From Bradyrhizobium sp. Ash2021 (GTDB lineage: Bacteria; Pseudomonadota; Alphaproteobacteria; Rhizobiales; Xanthobacteraceae), in contig NZ_CP100604.1 in the NCBI RefSeq assembly GCF_031202265.1, positions 4,074,501 to 4,138,500 on the forward strand: 64,000 bases of DNA. Direction: 5' to 3'. The position numbers and the translations under genes were made by a program. The notes under the pieces were generated by a model. The model worked only from the letters and a program-made list of their open reading frames with translations. It had not been told where the DNA came from and made no database searches. The first letter of the stretch is position 1. Each line of letters begins with the position of its first letter. Below, piece after piece: positions 17,968 to 27,116 of this stretch.

Positions 17968-19740
17968 ATGGCCTCAGATCAGACCAAACGCAAGCTCGCC
18001 GCCATTCTCGCCGCCGATATCGCCGGCTATAGCCGGTTGATGGGCGCGGACGAGGAGGGCACGCTCGCTCGCCTCAAGATGCTTCGCAGCGAGCTGATCG
18101 ATCCAAAGAACAAGCAACATCACGGTCGCATTGTGAAAACGACCGGTGACGGAATTCTAATCGAGTTTCCAAGCGTCGTGGATGCAGTCCGCTGCGCGAT
18201 CGAGGTTCAGCGGAGCATGGTTGAACGCAATGCCGACGTGCCACAGGAGAAGCGAATTGAGTTTCGCGTCGGGGTCAACCTTGGGGACGTGATGATCGAG
18301 GGCCGCGACCTCTATGGCGATGGCGTGAACATCGCGGCGCGACTTGAGGCGTTCGCCGAACCCAGCGGCATATGTATCTCTAGTACAGTCTTCAATCACG
18401 CGCGCGATAAGGTGTCTTTCGACGTCGAGGACGCGGGCGAGCAAACTCTGAAGAATATCGCCCGGCCTGTCCACGTTTACCGTATCATCATCGATCCCAC
18501 CCAGCGGCCTGCGACACCCAAACTTGAGGTTCCGGGGCTCGCGCTGCCCGACAAACCGTCCGTCGCCGTGCTGCCGTTCACCAATATGAGCGGCGACCCC
18601 GAGCAGGAGTTCGTCTCCGACGGGATCGCCGAGGATGTGATCACGGCGCTATCGCACTATCCCTCGCTGTTCGTCATCGCACGTAATTCGAGTTTCACTT
18701 ACAAGGGCCGGGCCGTAGACGTGAAGCAGGTCGGGCGCGAGCTCGGCGTGCGCTATGTGCTTGAAGGTAGCGTGCGCAAGGCCGGCAATCGGATCCGCGT
18801 CACTGCACAGTTGATAGAGGCGGTGACCAGCAACCATGTGTGGGCCGAGCGCTACGACCGCGATCTCGCCGATATTTTCGCCGTGCAGGACGAGCTTACC
18901 GAAGCGCTGACGACCGCGCTGGCCCCCGCCATTGCCGACGCCGAACTTCGACGCGCTATGCGCAAGCCACCGGAGAGTCTTGATGCCTGGGCGGCCTATC
19001 AGCGCGGTCTTTGGCATCTGAGCAAAGCGACCCCAGACGACGATGCGACCGCAGAGAGGTTTTTTAAGCAGGCAATCGATCTCGACCCGACCTTCGCCGG
19101 CGGTTACAGCGCGCTCGCCTTGTATCAGCTGCAAGCGGCCGCGCTCTACCAGAAGCTGGATCTGCCAAGCGCGCAACGCTCGGCCGAAGCCTTGGCCCGT
19201 CGGGCGGTCGCGCTCGATGGTGCCGATGCAGAATCCCGTTCGTGCCTCGGCTGGGCCTTGCAAGCACGCGGCGACGCCGACGGTGCGTTGGCGGAGATCG
19301 AGCGAGCTCTCTCAATGAGTCCAAATCTGGCCATCGCGCATGGCCACAGAGGCGCGACGCTGATCTTCGCGGGACGACCAAGGGAAGGGCTCAGGGCTCT
19401 CGAAACATGTATCAGGCTCGATCCCCGCGATCCGTATCTGGCAGTACGCTTGTTGCACGTTGCGTGCGGACTATATTTCTGCAGCGAATACGAGGCTTCG
19501 ATCGAAGCGTCGAAACGGCTGACTCGGTCGTTTCCCAATTTTCCGATGATCTACCGCTGGCCCGCGGCGGCGCTGGGCCAACTTGGGCGCACAACGGAAG
19601 CGAAGGAGGCACTGGAGAAGGCCGTCTCGCGCGCACCGGGAGCATTCGACATGTATGTCCGCAAGAGAGCTCCGTGGTTTCGGCCCGAGGACCACGCCCA
19701 TCTCGTCGAGGGTTTGCGCAAGGCCGGCTGGAATGGTTGA
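17968..19740 (+). CDS. Class III adenylate/guanylate cyclase with TolB-like and TPR domains
   Basis: A 590-aa protein from the ATG at 17968 (a GGGGAAG lies 10 bp upstream; an in-frame ATG at 17935 is possible). The N-terminal cyclase homology domain covers residues 10-175. It has metal-binding Asp17 (AADIAGYS) and Asp61 (TTGDGILIEF) and the transition-state pair Asn121/Arg125 (GDGVNIAARLE), so it should be catalytic. A TolB-like domain (about 195-320, VAVLPFTNMSGDPEQEFVSDGI) carries YVLEGSVRKAGNRIRVTAQL. From 335 on are TPR-type helical repeats. No membrane segment is seen. Such multidomain cyclases are abundant in Bradyrhizobium; their inputs are unknown. Confidence 0.92.
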   Translation: MASDQTKRKLAAILAADIAGYSRLMGADEEGTLARLKMLRSELIDPKNKQHHGRIVKTTGDGILIEFPSVVDAVRCAIEVQRSMVERNADVPQEKRIEFRVGVNLGDVMIEGRDLYGDGVNIAARLEAFAEPSGICISSTVFNHARDKVSFDVEDAGEQTLKNIARPVHVYRIIIDPTQRPATPKLEVPGLALPDKPSVAVLPFTNMSGDPEQEFVSDGIAEDVITALSHYPSLFVIARNSSFTYKGRAVDVKQVGRELGVRYVLEGSVRKAGNRIRVTAQLIEAVTSNHVWAERYDRDLADIFAVQDELTEALTTALAPAIADAELRRAMRKPPESLDAWAAYQRGLWHLSKATPDDDATAERFFKQAIDLDPTFAGGYSALALYQLQAAALYQKLDLPSAQRSAEALARRAVALDGADAESRSCLGWALQARGDADGALAEIERALSMSPNLAIAHGHRGATLIFAGRPREGLRALETCIRLDPRDPYLAVRLLHVACGLYFCSEYEASIEASKRLTRSFPNFPMIYRWPAAALGQLGRTTEAKEALEKAVSRAPGAFDMYVRKRAPWFRPEDHAHLVEGLRKAGWNG

Positions 19741-19804
19741 GGCCGCATTGAAGTCCGTCGCCGTCGCCGATCAAGGCATTGGCGGCTCCGCGACGAGCCG
19801 TTGC

Positions 19805-19883
19805 GAGGATAAGCTCCGCGACGAGGCAATCCAGCCTGTTCGTTTGGCAGATTTCTCGGCATCGTCGCTCACGCCGTCTTGCG
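19805..19883. repeat. 80-bp direct repeat B, downstream of the cyclase gene
   Basis: Second copy of the element at 17715-17794, in the same orientation. It overlaps the last five codons of the cupin gene (stop at 19869-19871), so that gene's C-terminus is encoded by repeat sequence. Confidence 0.7.
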
Positions 19884-20222
19884 CGGCGCAGCGGTTTCGA
19901 CATCGCCGGTGTTGGGTGTCCCGGTTGGCTCGATCAGTAACAAGTGCACCTCATCTTTTGCGACGGGGCGATGCTCGACGCCCTTCGGCACGATGTACAT
20001 TTGCCCCGGCCCAAGCGTCACCGTTCGATCCCGAAGCTGAATGTCCAGCGTGCCCTTCAGGACAAGAAAGAAATCATCGGTGTCGTCATGCTTGTGCCAG
20101 ACGAATTCGCCTTTCACTTTGACGACCATGACATCGCAATCGTTGAACTGCGCGACGGTTCGAGGCGACCAGTGTTCGGAAAACGAAGACAGTCTTTCTG
20201 ACAAATCAATCCCGTCGCTCAT
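19869..20222 (-). CDS. Single-domain cupin protein
   Basis: A 117-aa small beta-barrel protein. Cupin motif 1 is visible as WHKHDDTDDFFLVLKG with His43, His45 and an acidic ligand near 49; motif 2 is GPGQMYIVPKGVEHRPV with His84. Metal binding is therefore likely. Members of this group range from sugar isomerases to binding proteins and the substrate cannot be told. The C-terminal tail (about residue 100 on) is low complexity and ends inside repeat B. Nothing in the flanks defines a pathway. Confidence 0.87.
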   Translation of the reverse strand: MSDGIDLSERLSSFSEHWSPRTVAQFNDCDVMVVKVKGEFVWHKHDDTDDFFLVLKGTLDIQLRDRTVTLGPGQMYIVPKGVEHRPVAKDEVHLLLIEPTGTPNTGDVETAAPRKTA

Positions 20223-20303
20223 GGGGCTCTCCGGCTTCGTCGCTTATGCATAAAGTACACAAACCCGCAAGCGCGCGGGGCGATGGACAGCCTAAGCAAT
20301 CCG

Positions 20304-21287
20304 TTACGACGCACGGCGTTCGCGTAGCACTGCCTCCCTTGCGGATTTGGGCAGTATCTCCGGCCGGGCGATCGCTCGCCCCGCCGCAATCCAGGCATCC
20401 ATACCGCCGAGAAGCGGCCTGATCCTGCGGAAGCCCGCCTGACGCAGATGCCGAACCGCAGCGACTGCCGAGGCTTCCTTCGGACAATCGCAGTAGACGA
20501 TCACTTCCAGGTCGCCCGAAAAGCCCGCAAGCGATGTCGTCCCGTCGGCGGGATGAGCGAACACGGCCCCGGGGATCACGCCATCTTCTCGGCGGAGATC
20601 GACCGGCCTGACATCGATGATAACAGGCGTTTCACCCCGGTCGATCATCTCCGCAAGCTCAGTGGCCGTAATCCTGGCCATCCGGAGCTCACGGATGAAG
20701 AGCTGTCGCTTCCACCAGCGTCCGACCACGTATATTGCAAGCGCGCCGAGGATCAAGGCGATGCCCATGGCGCCGAGATGGGCAAGCGTCTCAATGAACG
20801 TGAGGATCGCCGAGTTGAACAGAACGCCCAGGAGAACGGTCAGGCCGATGAAGAGAGACTCGCCGATGCAGTTCAGCGCGACGAATCTGACGATCGACAT
20901 GTCTGCAATGCCAGCGAGCGCGGTCGATATGAGTCCGATGCCCGGCATGATCTTGCCCACGACGAGCGATAGGCCGCCAAGTCTCGCATATACGCTCTCG
21001 GTCTGGCGGACGCAGGAATCCGGCGAAACGGAAATCTTGCACAGAAATCTCAACAGGGAGCGGCCGTATCGCCGGCTTGCGGTAAACCACCCGATATCCG
21101 CGATAAGCCCGCCCGCGACTCCGGCCAGCGCCAGACCTCCCGCCCCACGAGCAGTGCCCGCGGTCATCGCCGCGGCGGTGAGCAGGACGGGAAACGCCGG
21201 GACCGGCAATCCCATGCGGCTCAGAAAGGCCGCCGCAAATACGACCAGCAGTCCATATTGTTCGATCAGGACCCGCAATTCGCTCAT
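20304..21287 (-). CDS. DedA-family membrane protein fused to a rhodanese domain
   Basis: A 327-aa protein. Residues about 8-190 form a DedA/SNARE-associated (VTT) domain with several TMs, including FLSRMGLPVPAFPVLLTAAA and the reentrant GKIMPGIGLISTALAGIA. Residues about 205-310 form a rhodanese domain: ITATELAEMIDRGETPVIID, VRPVDLRREDGVIPGAVFAH, and a catalytic loop VIVYCDCPKEASA with Cys266/Cys268. DedA proteins are proton-coupled lipid transporters or scramblases; rhodanese domains carry sulfur on cysteine. It is the third gene of a minus-strand set with the AraC regulator and GlcG-like protein, 25 bp after the latter. Confidence 0.9.
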   Translation of the reverse strand: MSELRVLIEQYGLLVVFAAAFLSRMGLPVPAFPVLLTAAAMTAGTARGAGGLALAGVAGGLIADIGWFTASRRYGRSLLRFLCKISVSPDSCVRQTESVYARLGGLSLVVGKIMPGIGLISTALAGIADMSIVRFVALNCIGESLFIGLTVLLGVLFNSAILTFIETLAHLGAMGIALILGALAIYVVGRWWKRQLFIRELRMARITATELAEMIDRGETPVIIDVRPVDLRREDGVIPGAVFAHPADGTTSLAGFSGDLEVIVYCDCPKEASAVAAVRHLRQAGFRRIRPLLGGMDAWIAAGRAIARPEILPKSAREAVLRERRAS

Positions 21288-21312
21288 CTCTGGTACGCCG
21301 GCCTGCGAAAAA

Positions 21313-21801
21313 TTACGGTTCGTTGGCTACCGCTGCGGAGCTAACGACGTCCGCCGCTTCTTTCGCGATGCCGGCGTCGGTCTCCTTGTTCCTGCCTGCG
21401 ACACCGACGGCGCCCACCACCTTTCCGTTGACAACGATCGGCACGCCGCCGCGTAGCGACATGATGCCTGCGGTGACGAAGGCCGTCCGGCCGTGATTGA
21501 TGCTGTCCTCGACCTCCTGTGTCGGGCGCTGCAGCCGCGCAGCCGTTCGTCCCTTCTCGATTGCGAGCTCCGCGCTCGCGGACCGCACACCGTCCATACG
21601 CTCGAAAGCCAGCAAGTCTCCGGCGAAATCGACGACTGCAATCGCCGAAGGCGCATTGCGCTTTCGCGCGTTCTCCTTCGCGGCTTGCAGGACGCTCTCG
21701 GCTCCGGCCTGGTCGAGGGTCCTGACCTGGACAGTCTGTGCGCTCGCTGAGAATGAGAACACAGCGGCCAACAGTGCAATGTTCCTGGCAAATTTGATCA
21801 T
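21313..21801 (-). CDS. GlcG/HbpS-family heme-binding-like protein, exported
   Basis: A 162-aa protein. Signal peptide residues 1-21 (IALLAAVFSFSASAQ) are followed by one GlcG/HbpS domain with the signatures SAIAVVDFAGDLLAFERMDG, IEKGRTAA, GIMSLRGGVPIVVNGKVVGA and the C-terminal GVAGRNKETDAGIAKEA. The family binds heme or small ligands and may sense oxidative stress in HbpS. It lies 12 bp downstream of the AraC regulator gene, probably in the same transcript. Confidence 0.87.
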   Translation of the reverse strand: MIKFARNIALLAAVFSFSASAQTVQVRTLDQAGAESVLQAAKENARKRNAPSAIAVVDFAGDLLAFERMDGVRSASAELAIEKGRTAARLQRPTQEVEDSINHGRTAFVTAGIMSLRGGVPIVVNGKVVGAVGVAGRNKETDAGIAKEAADVVSSAAVANEP

Positions 21802-21813
21802 GGCAACCTGGCT

Positions 21814-22773
21814 TCAATCGAGGTCACGGCGGTATCGGCTCGGCGCTTGTCCCGTCAGCCGATGAAAGGCTGCCGTAAATGAACTGGTTTCGCCGAATCC
21901 GACCGCGAGCGCTATCGTGGTGATCGGCAGTTCGCGCTCTGCCAACAGCTGCTTCGCTCGTTCGATGCGGCGCGTTGCATGATATTTGCGCGGCGGCATG
22001 CCGAAGGACCGCTTGAAAGATCTGCAGAGATGGTACGGGCTCAGCTGCACCAACTGCGCAAGGGCCGCGAGCGGAATGTCATCAGAAACGTGTTCCTCAA
22101 TGTATTCGGCTAGTCGCCTTTGCTGCCAGCCTGCCAAACCGCCTCGATCCGCCGATGTGCTGAGTGGATCGGCATTGCCATTGATGCGAGCGAGATCGTG
22201 CGCCAACAAAACTCCCAATGCCTCCCCATACTGCCGATGCATCAAGTTGCGATTTTCCACCTGGACCTTGAGCTTGAGAGCCGTCTCCCACAGATTCCGG
22301 TCATAGAAGAACAGCCGTGGCTTGAATTCAATCTCGCCGAACCGCAGCTCTGGATCGGTAAGAGGGCCCTGCGGATCGATGTAAATGTTTATTGTACGAG
22401 CCAACGCACGCGGTTTCTGCGATCCGTAAAAGTCATGTCCTGCGGGGACGAAGGTGAGTTTATGTGTAAGGATGCGTTGGTTCGACCGGGGCAGCCCCTC
22501 GAGCAGAGTTTCTCCGTGCTCTCGCTCCGAAAGCTCTGCCGCAATGAGGAGATGGCAGGGAGCTCTGAAGCGATATTCGAAAGACGTGCGCCGCTTCACC
22601 TGGACCGTCTCGACTTTGAGGCCAGGCCACGTCTCGAAATGGCGTCTGACGATCTCGGTGGGCGAATAAGCAATGACCGAGCCCGTCTCAGCTTGCGCGT
22701 CAGCTCGCGATGAAAGCATCTGTACCCTTCGTTCAACGGAATTGGCCACGATGATCGTGCGCTCAGCTATCAA
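21814..22773 (-). CDS. AraC-family transcriptional regulator
   Basis: A 319-aa activator-type regulator. The C-terminal 100 residues have the two helix-turn-helix motifs of the family: IPLAALAQLVQLSPYHLCRS and the conserved PITTIALAVGFGETSSFTAA followed by FHRLTGQAPSRYR. The N-terminal domain (about 30-200) is a cupin-like ligand region without clear identity. It heads a minus-strand group with the GlcG-like and DedA-rhodanese genes and probably controls them. The exact start is uncertain; an in-frame Met lies at residue 19. Confidence 0.9.
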   Translation of the reverse strand: MIAERTIIVANSVERRVQMLSSRADAQAETGSVIAYSPTEIVRRHFETWPGLKVETVQVKRRTSFEYRFRAPCHLLIAAELSEREHGETLLEGLPRSNQRILTHKLTFVPAGHDFYGSQKPRALARTINIYIDPQGPLTDPELRFGEIEFKPRLFFYDRNLWETALKLKVQVENRNLMHRQYGEALGVLLAHDLARINGNADPLSTSADRGGLAGWQQRRLAEYIEEHVSDDIPLAALAQLVQLSPYHLCRSFKRSFGMPPRKYHATRRIERAKQLLAERELPITTIALAVGFGETSSFTAAFHRLTGQAPSRYRRDLD

Positions 22774-22947
22774 GGCACGATCTTTCGCCCACCGAGAGAT
22801 GAAGTAGACCTGTCACGACCGCGGTCAAGACGGTGCACTTGCTGCTCTCACGCTGAGTTGAAGCGCGAAGGTCACGATGTCTTGAAACACAGGCCTGGCT
22901 TATCGCAGCCAGGCCTGTGACTCACATCGCGTGGGGTTCCGGTACGG

Positions 22948-23685
22948 TCATTCGGCGGGCGTCTCGGCGATCCTCCCCGGCGCCATTCCCTCCTGGGAGA
23001 GCCAACGAAGGCCCGTGTGCAGGAGAGCAGCGATGATGGCGCCGACGATTGGAGCTGCCATGTACAGCCAGGCATCGTCGAATTTGCCAGTCGCAACCAT
23101 CGGGCCAAGTGCACGCGCCGGGTTAAAAGCTGCGCCCGTGAGCGCACCTCCCATCAGAATGTTGAAGGTCAGCGTCATTCCGATCGCGAGCGGCGCGAGA
23201 TTGCCCGCTCGCCCGGCAACGGCTGTGCTGAGTACGACCGTGACCAGGAAGAACGCGAGCACGGCCTCAATGATGAAGCCGGCAACCGGCGTGATTGTGA
23301 GCGACACGCCGCCAAGAGCGAGGTCGTGTGCGAGCGTTGGTGTGCCGAGGCCGGTGGCGACGCCGCCGAACAGGGCTCGCAGCAAGAGCGCAGCAGCGAT
23401 GCCTCCAACGAGCTGGCTGGCAATATAGCCAATGGCGTCGATCGGATCCATGGCGCCAGCGGTGAGCACGCCGACTGTGACCGCCGGGTTCATGTGCCCG
23501 CCCGACACAGAACCGTATGCAAACGCGAAGGCCATGATGGCCAGGCCATGGGCCAGGGCAATCGCAGCTATGCCGGGCAGGCCGACACCATCGCCAATCA
23601 CGGCCGCGGCCCCGGCGCCGATGAACACGAATGAGAACGTGCCTATGAACTCAGCCATGAGCTTCGTTGCAGTCTGGTTGGACAT
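22948..23685 (-). CDS. Aquaporin (MIP family, AqpZ-like)
   Basis: A 245-aa channel with six TMs and both NPA boxes: GGHMNPAVTVG (Asn66) and GAAFNPARALG (Asn188) with selectivity-filter Arg191. The start ATG at 23685 has GGAG eight bases upstream; upstream in-frame sequence is intergenic in character. It passes water and possibly hydrogen peroxide. It lies 122 bp downstream of the catalase gene on the same strand, a context fitting a peroxide role, although co-transcription is not proven. Confidence 0.93.
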   Translation of the reverse strand: MSNQTATKLMAEFIGTFSFVFIGAGAAAVIGDGVGLPGIAAIALAHGLAIMAFAFAYGSVSGGHMNPAVTVGVLTAGAMDPIDAIGYIASQLVGGIAAALLLRALFGGVATGLGTPTLAHDLALGGVSLTITPVAGFIIEAVLAFFLVTVVLSTAVAGRAGNLAPLAIGMTLTFNILMGGALTGAAFNPARALGPMVATGKFDDAWLYMAAPIVGAIIAALLHTGLRWLSQEGMAPGRIAETPAE

Positions 23686-23807
23686 TGTTGACTCCAGGTA
23701 TGGGATTGATCGCTCGGCGCGCTCAGGGTTGCGCCAAGTGAAACCACGTTGGTTGAGAGACAGCCGGTGGAACGCCAGAGCATCGCCGGCCATGGAAGCG
23801 AGCGCGC

Positions 23808-25280
23808 CTACTCCGCGGCCTGCGCCGCGGCCAGATCCTTCGCTGAGATACCCATGCGGGTCGCGACGCCGATGCCATAGTCCCGGTCGGCGCGATAGAA
23901 ATGCGCGACCTGGCGCTTGACGATCTCCATCGGTACGCCGTCCATCGCGGCCTTGATGTTGTCGAACAGCTGTTCCTTCTGGCTCGCGCTCATCAGGCGA
24001 AACAGGTCGCCGGCCTGGCGGTAATCGTCATTGCCGTCGCGGTGATTGTAGCGATCGGCATTGCCGGAAATCTTCAGCGGCGGCTCCTTCACGCTGTTGT
24101 CCTGCGCCGGCCCGCCAAAGGAGTTCGGCTCGTAATAGGCGTCCGGGTTGGGATTGCCGGCGAGCCGCATTGTGCCGTCGGCGTGATAGGTGCGCACCGG
24201 GCAGCGCGGCTTGTTGACCGACAGCTGTTCGGCATTGACTCCGACGCGATAGCGGTGCGCATCCGCATAGGAGAAGATGCGCGCCTGCAGCATTTTGTCC
24301 GGCGAGTGACCGACACCCGGCACGACATTGGCCGGCGTCAGGGCGGCCTGCTCGACCTCGGCAAAGTAATTGTCCGGGTTGCGGTTGAGTTCGAGGATGC
24401 CGACCTCGATCAGCGGATAGTCCTTGTGCGGCCAGATTTTTGTCAGGTCGAACGGGTTGTACCAGTGCTTGCCGACGTCGCTTTCCGGCATCACCTGCAC
24501 GCGGAATTTCCATTTCGGAAACTCGCCGCGGGCGATCGCGTCATAGAGGTCGCGCTGATGCGTCTCGCGGTCACCTGCGATCTTCCCGCCGGCCTCTGCA
24601 TTGGTCCAGTTCTTGATGCCCTGCATGGTCTTGAAGTGAAACTTCACCCAATGCCGTTCGCCGCTCGCGTTGATAAAGGAATAGGTGTGCGAGCCAAAAC
24701 CGTCGACGTTGCGATAGCTCTGCGGCAGCCCGCGATCGGACATCAGGATGGTGACCTGGTGCAGGCTTTCCGGCGACAGCGACCAGAAATCCCACATCGC
24801 AGTCGGCGAGCGCAGGTTGGTCTTCGGATGACGCTTCTGGGTATGGATGAAGTCCGGGAATTTCAGGGGATCGCGGACGAAGAACACCGGGGTGTTGTTG
24901 CCGACGACGTCCCAGTTGCCTTCCTCGGTGTAGAAGCGCAGCGCAAAACCGCGCACATCGCGCTCGGCATCCGCCGCTCCACGCTCGCCGGCGACGGTGG
25001 AGAAGCGCAGGAAAGCTTCCGTCTTCTTGCCTACCTTCGAGAGCGCAGCGGCACGCGTATACTTCGTGATGTCGTTGGTGACGGTCAGCGTCCCGTAGGC
25101 GCCCGAACCCTTGGCGTGCACGGTGCGCTCCGGAATCCGTTCGCGGTTCTGATGCGCCAGCTTTTCCAACAAATGGAAGTCCTGGATCAGCACCGGGCCG
25201 AACGGTCCCGCGGTCAGCGAGTTCTGGTTGTCGGCGACCGGCGCGCCGCTATCCGTCGTAAGTTTGGGAGATTTTGCCAT
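23808..25280 (-). CDS. katA: Monofunctional heme catalase, small-subunit clade
   Basis: A 490-aa enzyme converting hydrogen peroxide to water and oxygen. Visible signatures: [13 protein letters not shown] with distal His55, [15 protein letters not shown] with the active-site Asn, [12 protein letters not shown], and the proximal heme ligand Tyr in [14 protein letters not shown]. There is no flavodoxin-like C-terminal extension, so it is a small-subunit (clade 3-like) catalase. The start ATG at 25280 ([12 protein letters not shown]) matches the usual N-terminus. No OxyR gene is adjacent. The clade was judged by length and motifs only. Confidence 0.94.
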   Translation of the reverse strand: MAKSPKLTTDSGAPVADNQNSLTAGPFGPVLIQDFHLLEKLAHQNRERIPERTVHAKGSGAYGTLTVTNDITKYTRAAALSKVGKKTEAFLRFSTVAGERGAADAERDVRGFALRFYTEEGNWDVVGNNTPVFFVRDPLKFPDFIHTQKRHPKTNLRSPTAMWDFWSLSPESLHQVTILMSDRGLPQSYRNVDGFGSHTYSFINASGERHWVKFHFKTMQGIKNWTNAEAGGKIAGDRETHQRDLYDAIARGEFPKWKFRVQVMPESDVGKHWYNPFDLTKIWPHKDYPLIEVGILELNRNPDNYFAEVEQAALTPANVVPGVGHSPDKMLQARIFSYADAHRYRVGVNAEQLSVNKPRCPVRTYHADGTMRLAGNPNPDAYYEPNSFGGPAQDNSVKEPPLKISGNADRYNHRDGNDDYRQAGDLFRLMSASQKEQLFDNIKAAMDGVPMEIVKRQVAHFYRADRDYGIGVATRMGISAKDLAAAQAAE

Positions 25281-25630
25281 AAGGTCTTTCCAGTGCATGA
25301 GTAAAGAACTCCCGACCATGCGACCGCACATGGAACAGGTACGTCCTCTCGATGGCGGACGCAAAGTCCGGGACGAGAACGCTGATGTATGCTTCTGGCT
25401 GGCAGATCACTTTGGTGGGGTTGCTGTCAGTTTTTAATTCTTGCGTCAAAAGGTGTGGGGAGGTTCACCACGCTGTTTGAGCGTCCCAATGAAAAATAGT
25501 TGCCGGCCCACAGCGCGGCGAGATGGATTGCTTCGCGGAGCCTGTCATCGGGCAGGCCTTCGCGCGACCCGTTGGCTCGCAATGACGTCTTAGCTCTTTG
25601 AAAATTGAATCAGAATATCTCCGCACCAAC
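25281..25630. other. Intergenic region upstream of catalase
   Basis: About 350 bp between the catalase start and the terminator of the gene at 25683. It holds the catalase leader and a partial dispersed repeat (25521-25590). No gene is supported; short frames here lack ribosome sites and family resemblance. Confidence 0.5.
25521..25590. repeat. Partial dispersed repeat (GATGGATTGCTTCG type)
   Basis: Contains GATGGATTGCTTCGCGGAGC and, 50 bp on, GGCTCGCAATGACGT, matching the right half of the palindrome at 57729-57811 with an unrelated insert between. The left arm is missing. Confidence 0.6.
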
Positions 25631-25660
25631 AAAAATGCCGGCGATCGCTCGCCGGCATTT
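25631..25660 (-). terminator. Rho-independent terminator of the binding-protein gene
   Basis: A perfect 12-bp stem AAATGCCGGCGA / TCGCCGGCATTT (25633-25660) around a TCGC loop. Read on the minus strand it is followed by a T-run (TTTTTG). It lies 22 bp after the stop of the gene at 25683. Confidence 0.88.
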
Positions 25661-25682
25661 CCTGCTAGACGATGTGCCTGCC

Positions 25683-26903
25683 TCAGCTCTTCTTCACCAG
25701 CGAGCAAACGCTCTTTTCCAGCGGGATGAAGGCTTCATCCGCCGGAATGGTGGCGATCACCTTGTAATAATCCCACGGATATTTCGATTCCGACGGGCTC
25801 TTCACCTCGAACAGATAGGCCGGGTGGATCTTGCGGCCGTCGGCGCGGATCGAGCCCTTGCCGAACAAGGGATCGTCGGTCGGCATTTCCTTCATCTTGG
25901 CGACCATCGCGCGGCCGTCATGCGGATTGCCGCCCAGCGCTTCCAGCGCCTTGAAGTAATGGATCAGCGACGAATAAACGCCAGCCTGGACCATGGTCGG
26001 AGGTTGCTTCTTGAACCTCTCGTTGAAGCGCTTGGTGAAGGCGCGGGTCTGGTCGTTCATGTCCCAGTAGAACGTCTCGGTGAAGTTCAGGCCGTGCGCG
26101 ACCTTGAGCCCGAGCGAATGCACGTCGGTGATGAACAGCAGCATGCCCGCAAGCTTCTGCCCGCCGGCGACGATGCCGAATTCGGCCGCCTGCTTGATCG
26201 CGTTGGTGGTGTCGCCGCCGGCATTGGCCAATCCGATGATCTTCGCCTTCGAGCTTTGCGCCTGCAGCAGGAAGGAGGAGAAGTCGGCGTTGTTCAGCGG
26301 GTGCTTGACGCCGCCGAGCACCTTGCCGCCGTTGGCGGTGACCACCGCTGCGGTGTCGCGCTCCAGCGCCTGACCAAACGCGTAGTCCGCGGTCAGGAAG
26401 AACCAGGTGTCGCCGCCGGATTTGACCAGCGCCTTGCCGGTGCCGTTGGCGAGCATCCAGGTGTCGTAGACCCAATGCACGGTGTTGGGCGAGCATTGCG
26501 CGCCGGTGAGGTCGGACGACGCCGAGCCGGAGTTCAGGTTGACGACGTTCTTTTCCTTGGCGAGGTTGGCGATCGCGAGCCCCACGCCGGAACTGGCGAG
26601 GTCGACGAACACGTCGACCTTTTCGACGTCGATCCACTGCTTGCCGATATTGACGCCGACGTCGGGCTTGTTCTGGTGATCGGCCGAGATCAGATCGATT
26701 TTCCAGCCCTTGGCCAAGAGCCCGGAATCCTCGATCGCCATCTGCGCGGCGACGCTGGAGCCGGGACCGCCGATATCGGCATAGAGCCCCGACTGGTCGC
26801 CGAGGCTTCCGACCTTGACGACCTTGTCGAGCGTTTGCGCCAACGCGCTGCCGGCAAATACCAGGCTCGTGGTGATCGCCAACGCTGCAATAATTCGTTT
26901 CAT
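25683..26903 (-). CDS. Branched-chain amino acid-type ABC substrate-binding protein, orphan
   Basis: A 406-aa LivK-type periplasmic protein. Signal residues 1-22 (IIAALAITTSLVFAGSALAQ); mature type 1 fold with KVGSLGDQSGLYADIGGPGS, VDVFVDLASSGVGLAIANLA and WFFLTADYAFGQALERD. Relatives in Bradyrhizobium bind amino acids, amides or aromatic acids; the ligand is not predictable here. No permease or ATPase genes flank it, and a terminator follows directly, so it is transcribed alone. A GGAGGGGAAATG leader gives a strong ribosome site. Confidence 0.92.
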   Translation of the reverse strand: MKRIIAALAITTSLVFAGSALAQTLDKVVKVGSLGDQSGLYADIGGPGSSVAAQMAIEDSGLLAKGWKIDLISADHQNKPDVGVNIGKQWIDVEKVDVFVDLASSGVGLAIANLAKEKNVVNLNSGSASSDLTGAQCSPNTVHWVYDTWMLANGTGKALVKSGGDTWFFLTADYAFGQALERDTAAVVTANGGKVLGGVKHPLNNADFSSFLLQAQSSKAKIIGLANAGGDTTNAIKQAAEFGIVAGGQKLAGMLLFITDVHSLGLKVAHGLNFTETFYWDMNDQTRAFTKRFNERFKKQPPTMVQAGVYSSLIHYFKALEALGGNPHDGRAMVAKMKEMPTDDPLFGKGSIRADGRKIHPAYLFEVKSPSESKYPWDYYKVIATIPADEAFIPLEKSVCSLVKKS

Positions 26904-26988
26904 TTCCCCTCCAAGGATTTTGAATTTTTTGGATAAATTAAGCGGTCAGTATGCCCGGCATTGGCCCGGCCGCCTAGCCGTGGCGACG

Positions 26989-26999
26989 ATTGGTCCAAT
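26989..26999. promoter_or_regulatory. Small palindrome upstream of the binding-protein gene
   Basis: ATTGGTCCAAT is a perfect 5-bp inverted repeat around one base, 86 bp upstream of the start at 26903. It could be an operator, but short palindromes occur by chance. Confidence 0.2.
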
Positions 27000-27116
27000 G
27001 GTCGAATATTCCATCTTGCGGGGAATTTACCGGGCGCGTGCATGCCTTAAGCCGGGCGCCTTGGATCGAGGGCCGTTACGACGTGCAACTCGGTGAAGCG
27101 GAATCGGTAAAGTCAG

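Noticed and set aside
17715..19883. Direct repeats considered as a CRISPR or transposon end
   Set aside because: Only two copies 2 kb apart, no spacers, no transposase and no target-site duplication seen.
23901..25304. A 467-codon open frame on the plus strand
   Set aside because: Antisense to catalase, whose motifs are unambiguous.
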